A DNA stretch of 22,087 nt, from positions 1 through 22,087 of the forward strand of contig CALICC010000162.1 in the NCBI GenBank assembly GCA_938049325.1. The letters run 5' to 3'. Within the stretch, counting starts at the first letter, position 1. The number at the start of each line of letters is the position of its first letter. Shown piece by piece: positions 22,037 through 22,087 of the stretch. The position numbers and the translations under genes were made by a program. The DNA comes from an uncultured Ilumatobacter sp. (GTDB lineage: Bacteria > Actinomycetota > Acidimicrobiia > Acidimicrobiales > Ilumatobacteraceae). Below the pieces are notes generated by a model. That model had not been told where the DNA came from. It was given only the letters and a program-made list of their open reading frames with translations, and made no database searches.

Positions 22037-22087
22037 GGAGCAGATCCTTCCATCATGACGCTGACCTCTCCATCACGCTGCGCGACC

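Overview
The window is a densely packed, high-GC chromosomal segment. GC-rich third codon positions, GTG starts, a tRNA-Gly/tRNA-Cys pair, a fused OleBC gene and a CrtL-like lycopene cyclase suggest an actinobacterium. The overall flavour resembles Acidimicrobiia (Ilumatobacter-like), but that placement is inference from protein character, not from a marker gene. I see no insertion sequence, phage gene, integrase or CRISPR array, and no gene-free stretch over 300 bases.

Layout. (1) Positions 2-1945: the 3' end of an adenylate-forming ligase (MenE-like, + strand) converges on a GNAT acetyltransferase, which lies behind an SDR oxidoreductase (both - strand). (2) 1980-3444: phoH then ybeY (- strand), the usual PhoH-like ATPase / rRNA endonuclease pair. 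(3) 3592-5886: a ten-helix membrane GGDEF-EAL protein (+ strand). (4) 5891-10860 (- strand): tRNA-Gly(GCC), oleA, oleBC (fused), oleD and tRNA-Cys(GCA), with an intrinsic terminator behind tRNA-Cys. This is a complete head-to-head hydrocarbon (long-chain olefin) pathway: OleA condenses two acyl-CoAs, OleD reduces the beta-keto acid, the OleC domain makes the beta-lactone and the OleB domain decarboxylates it to a cis-olefin. All expected catalytic residues are visible. (5) 10918-14247 (- strand): metX, an Fpg/Nei-type DNA glycosylase with altered zinc ligands, a single-pass membrane protein with a very acidic disordered tail, and a 74-residue unknown. (6) 14348-16705: a second ten-helix GGDEF-EAL protein (+ strand), divergent from metX. 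(7) 16719-19072 (- strand): an APH-like kinase, a DUF4262 protein and a probable GNAT-like protein. (8) 19114-19923: SURF1 (+ strand), overlapping tail to tail with a CrtL-type lycopene cyclase (- strand). That cyclase lies behind a metallo-beta-lactamase-fold hydrolase with a changed zinc motif.

Themes. Membrane-associated lipid and isoprenoid chemistry (olefins, cyclic carotenoid, possibly menaquinone, cytochrome oxidase assembly) sits beside two membrane-bound cyclic-di-GMP enzymes. No single operon joins these, so a functional link is not shown. The best leads are the intact ole operon lying between two tRNA genes that are usually neighbours in actinobacteria, with a candidate operator over its promoter; the Asp/His-substituted zinc finger of the DNA glycosylase; the HxNxDH metallo-hydrolase next to the lycopene cyclase; and the shared, uncharacterised ten-helix module of the two GGDEF-EAL proteins.
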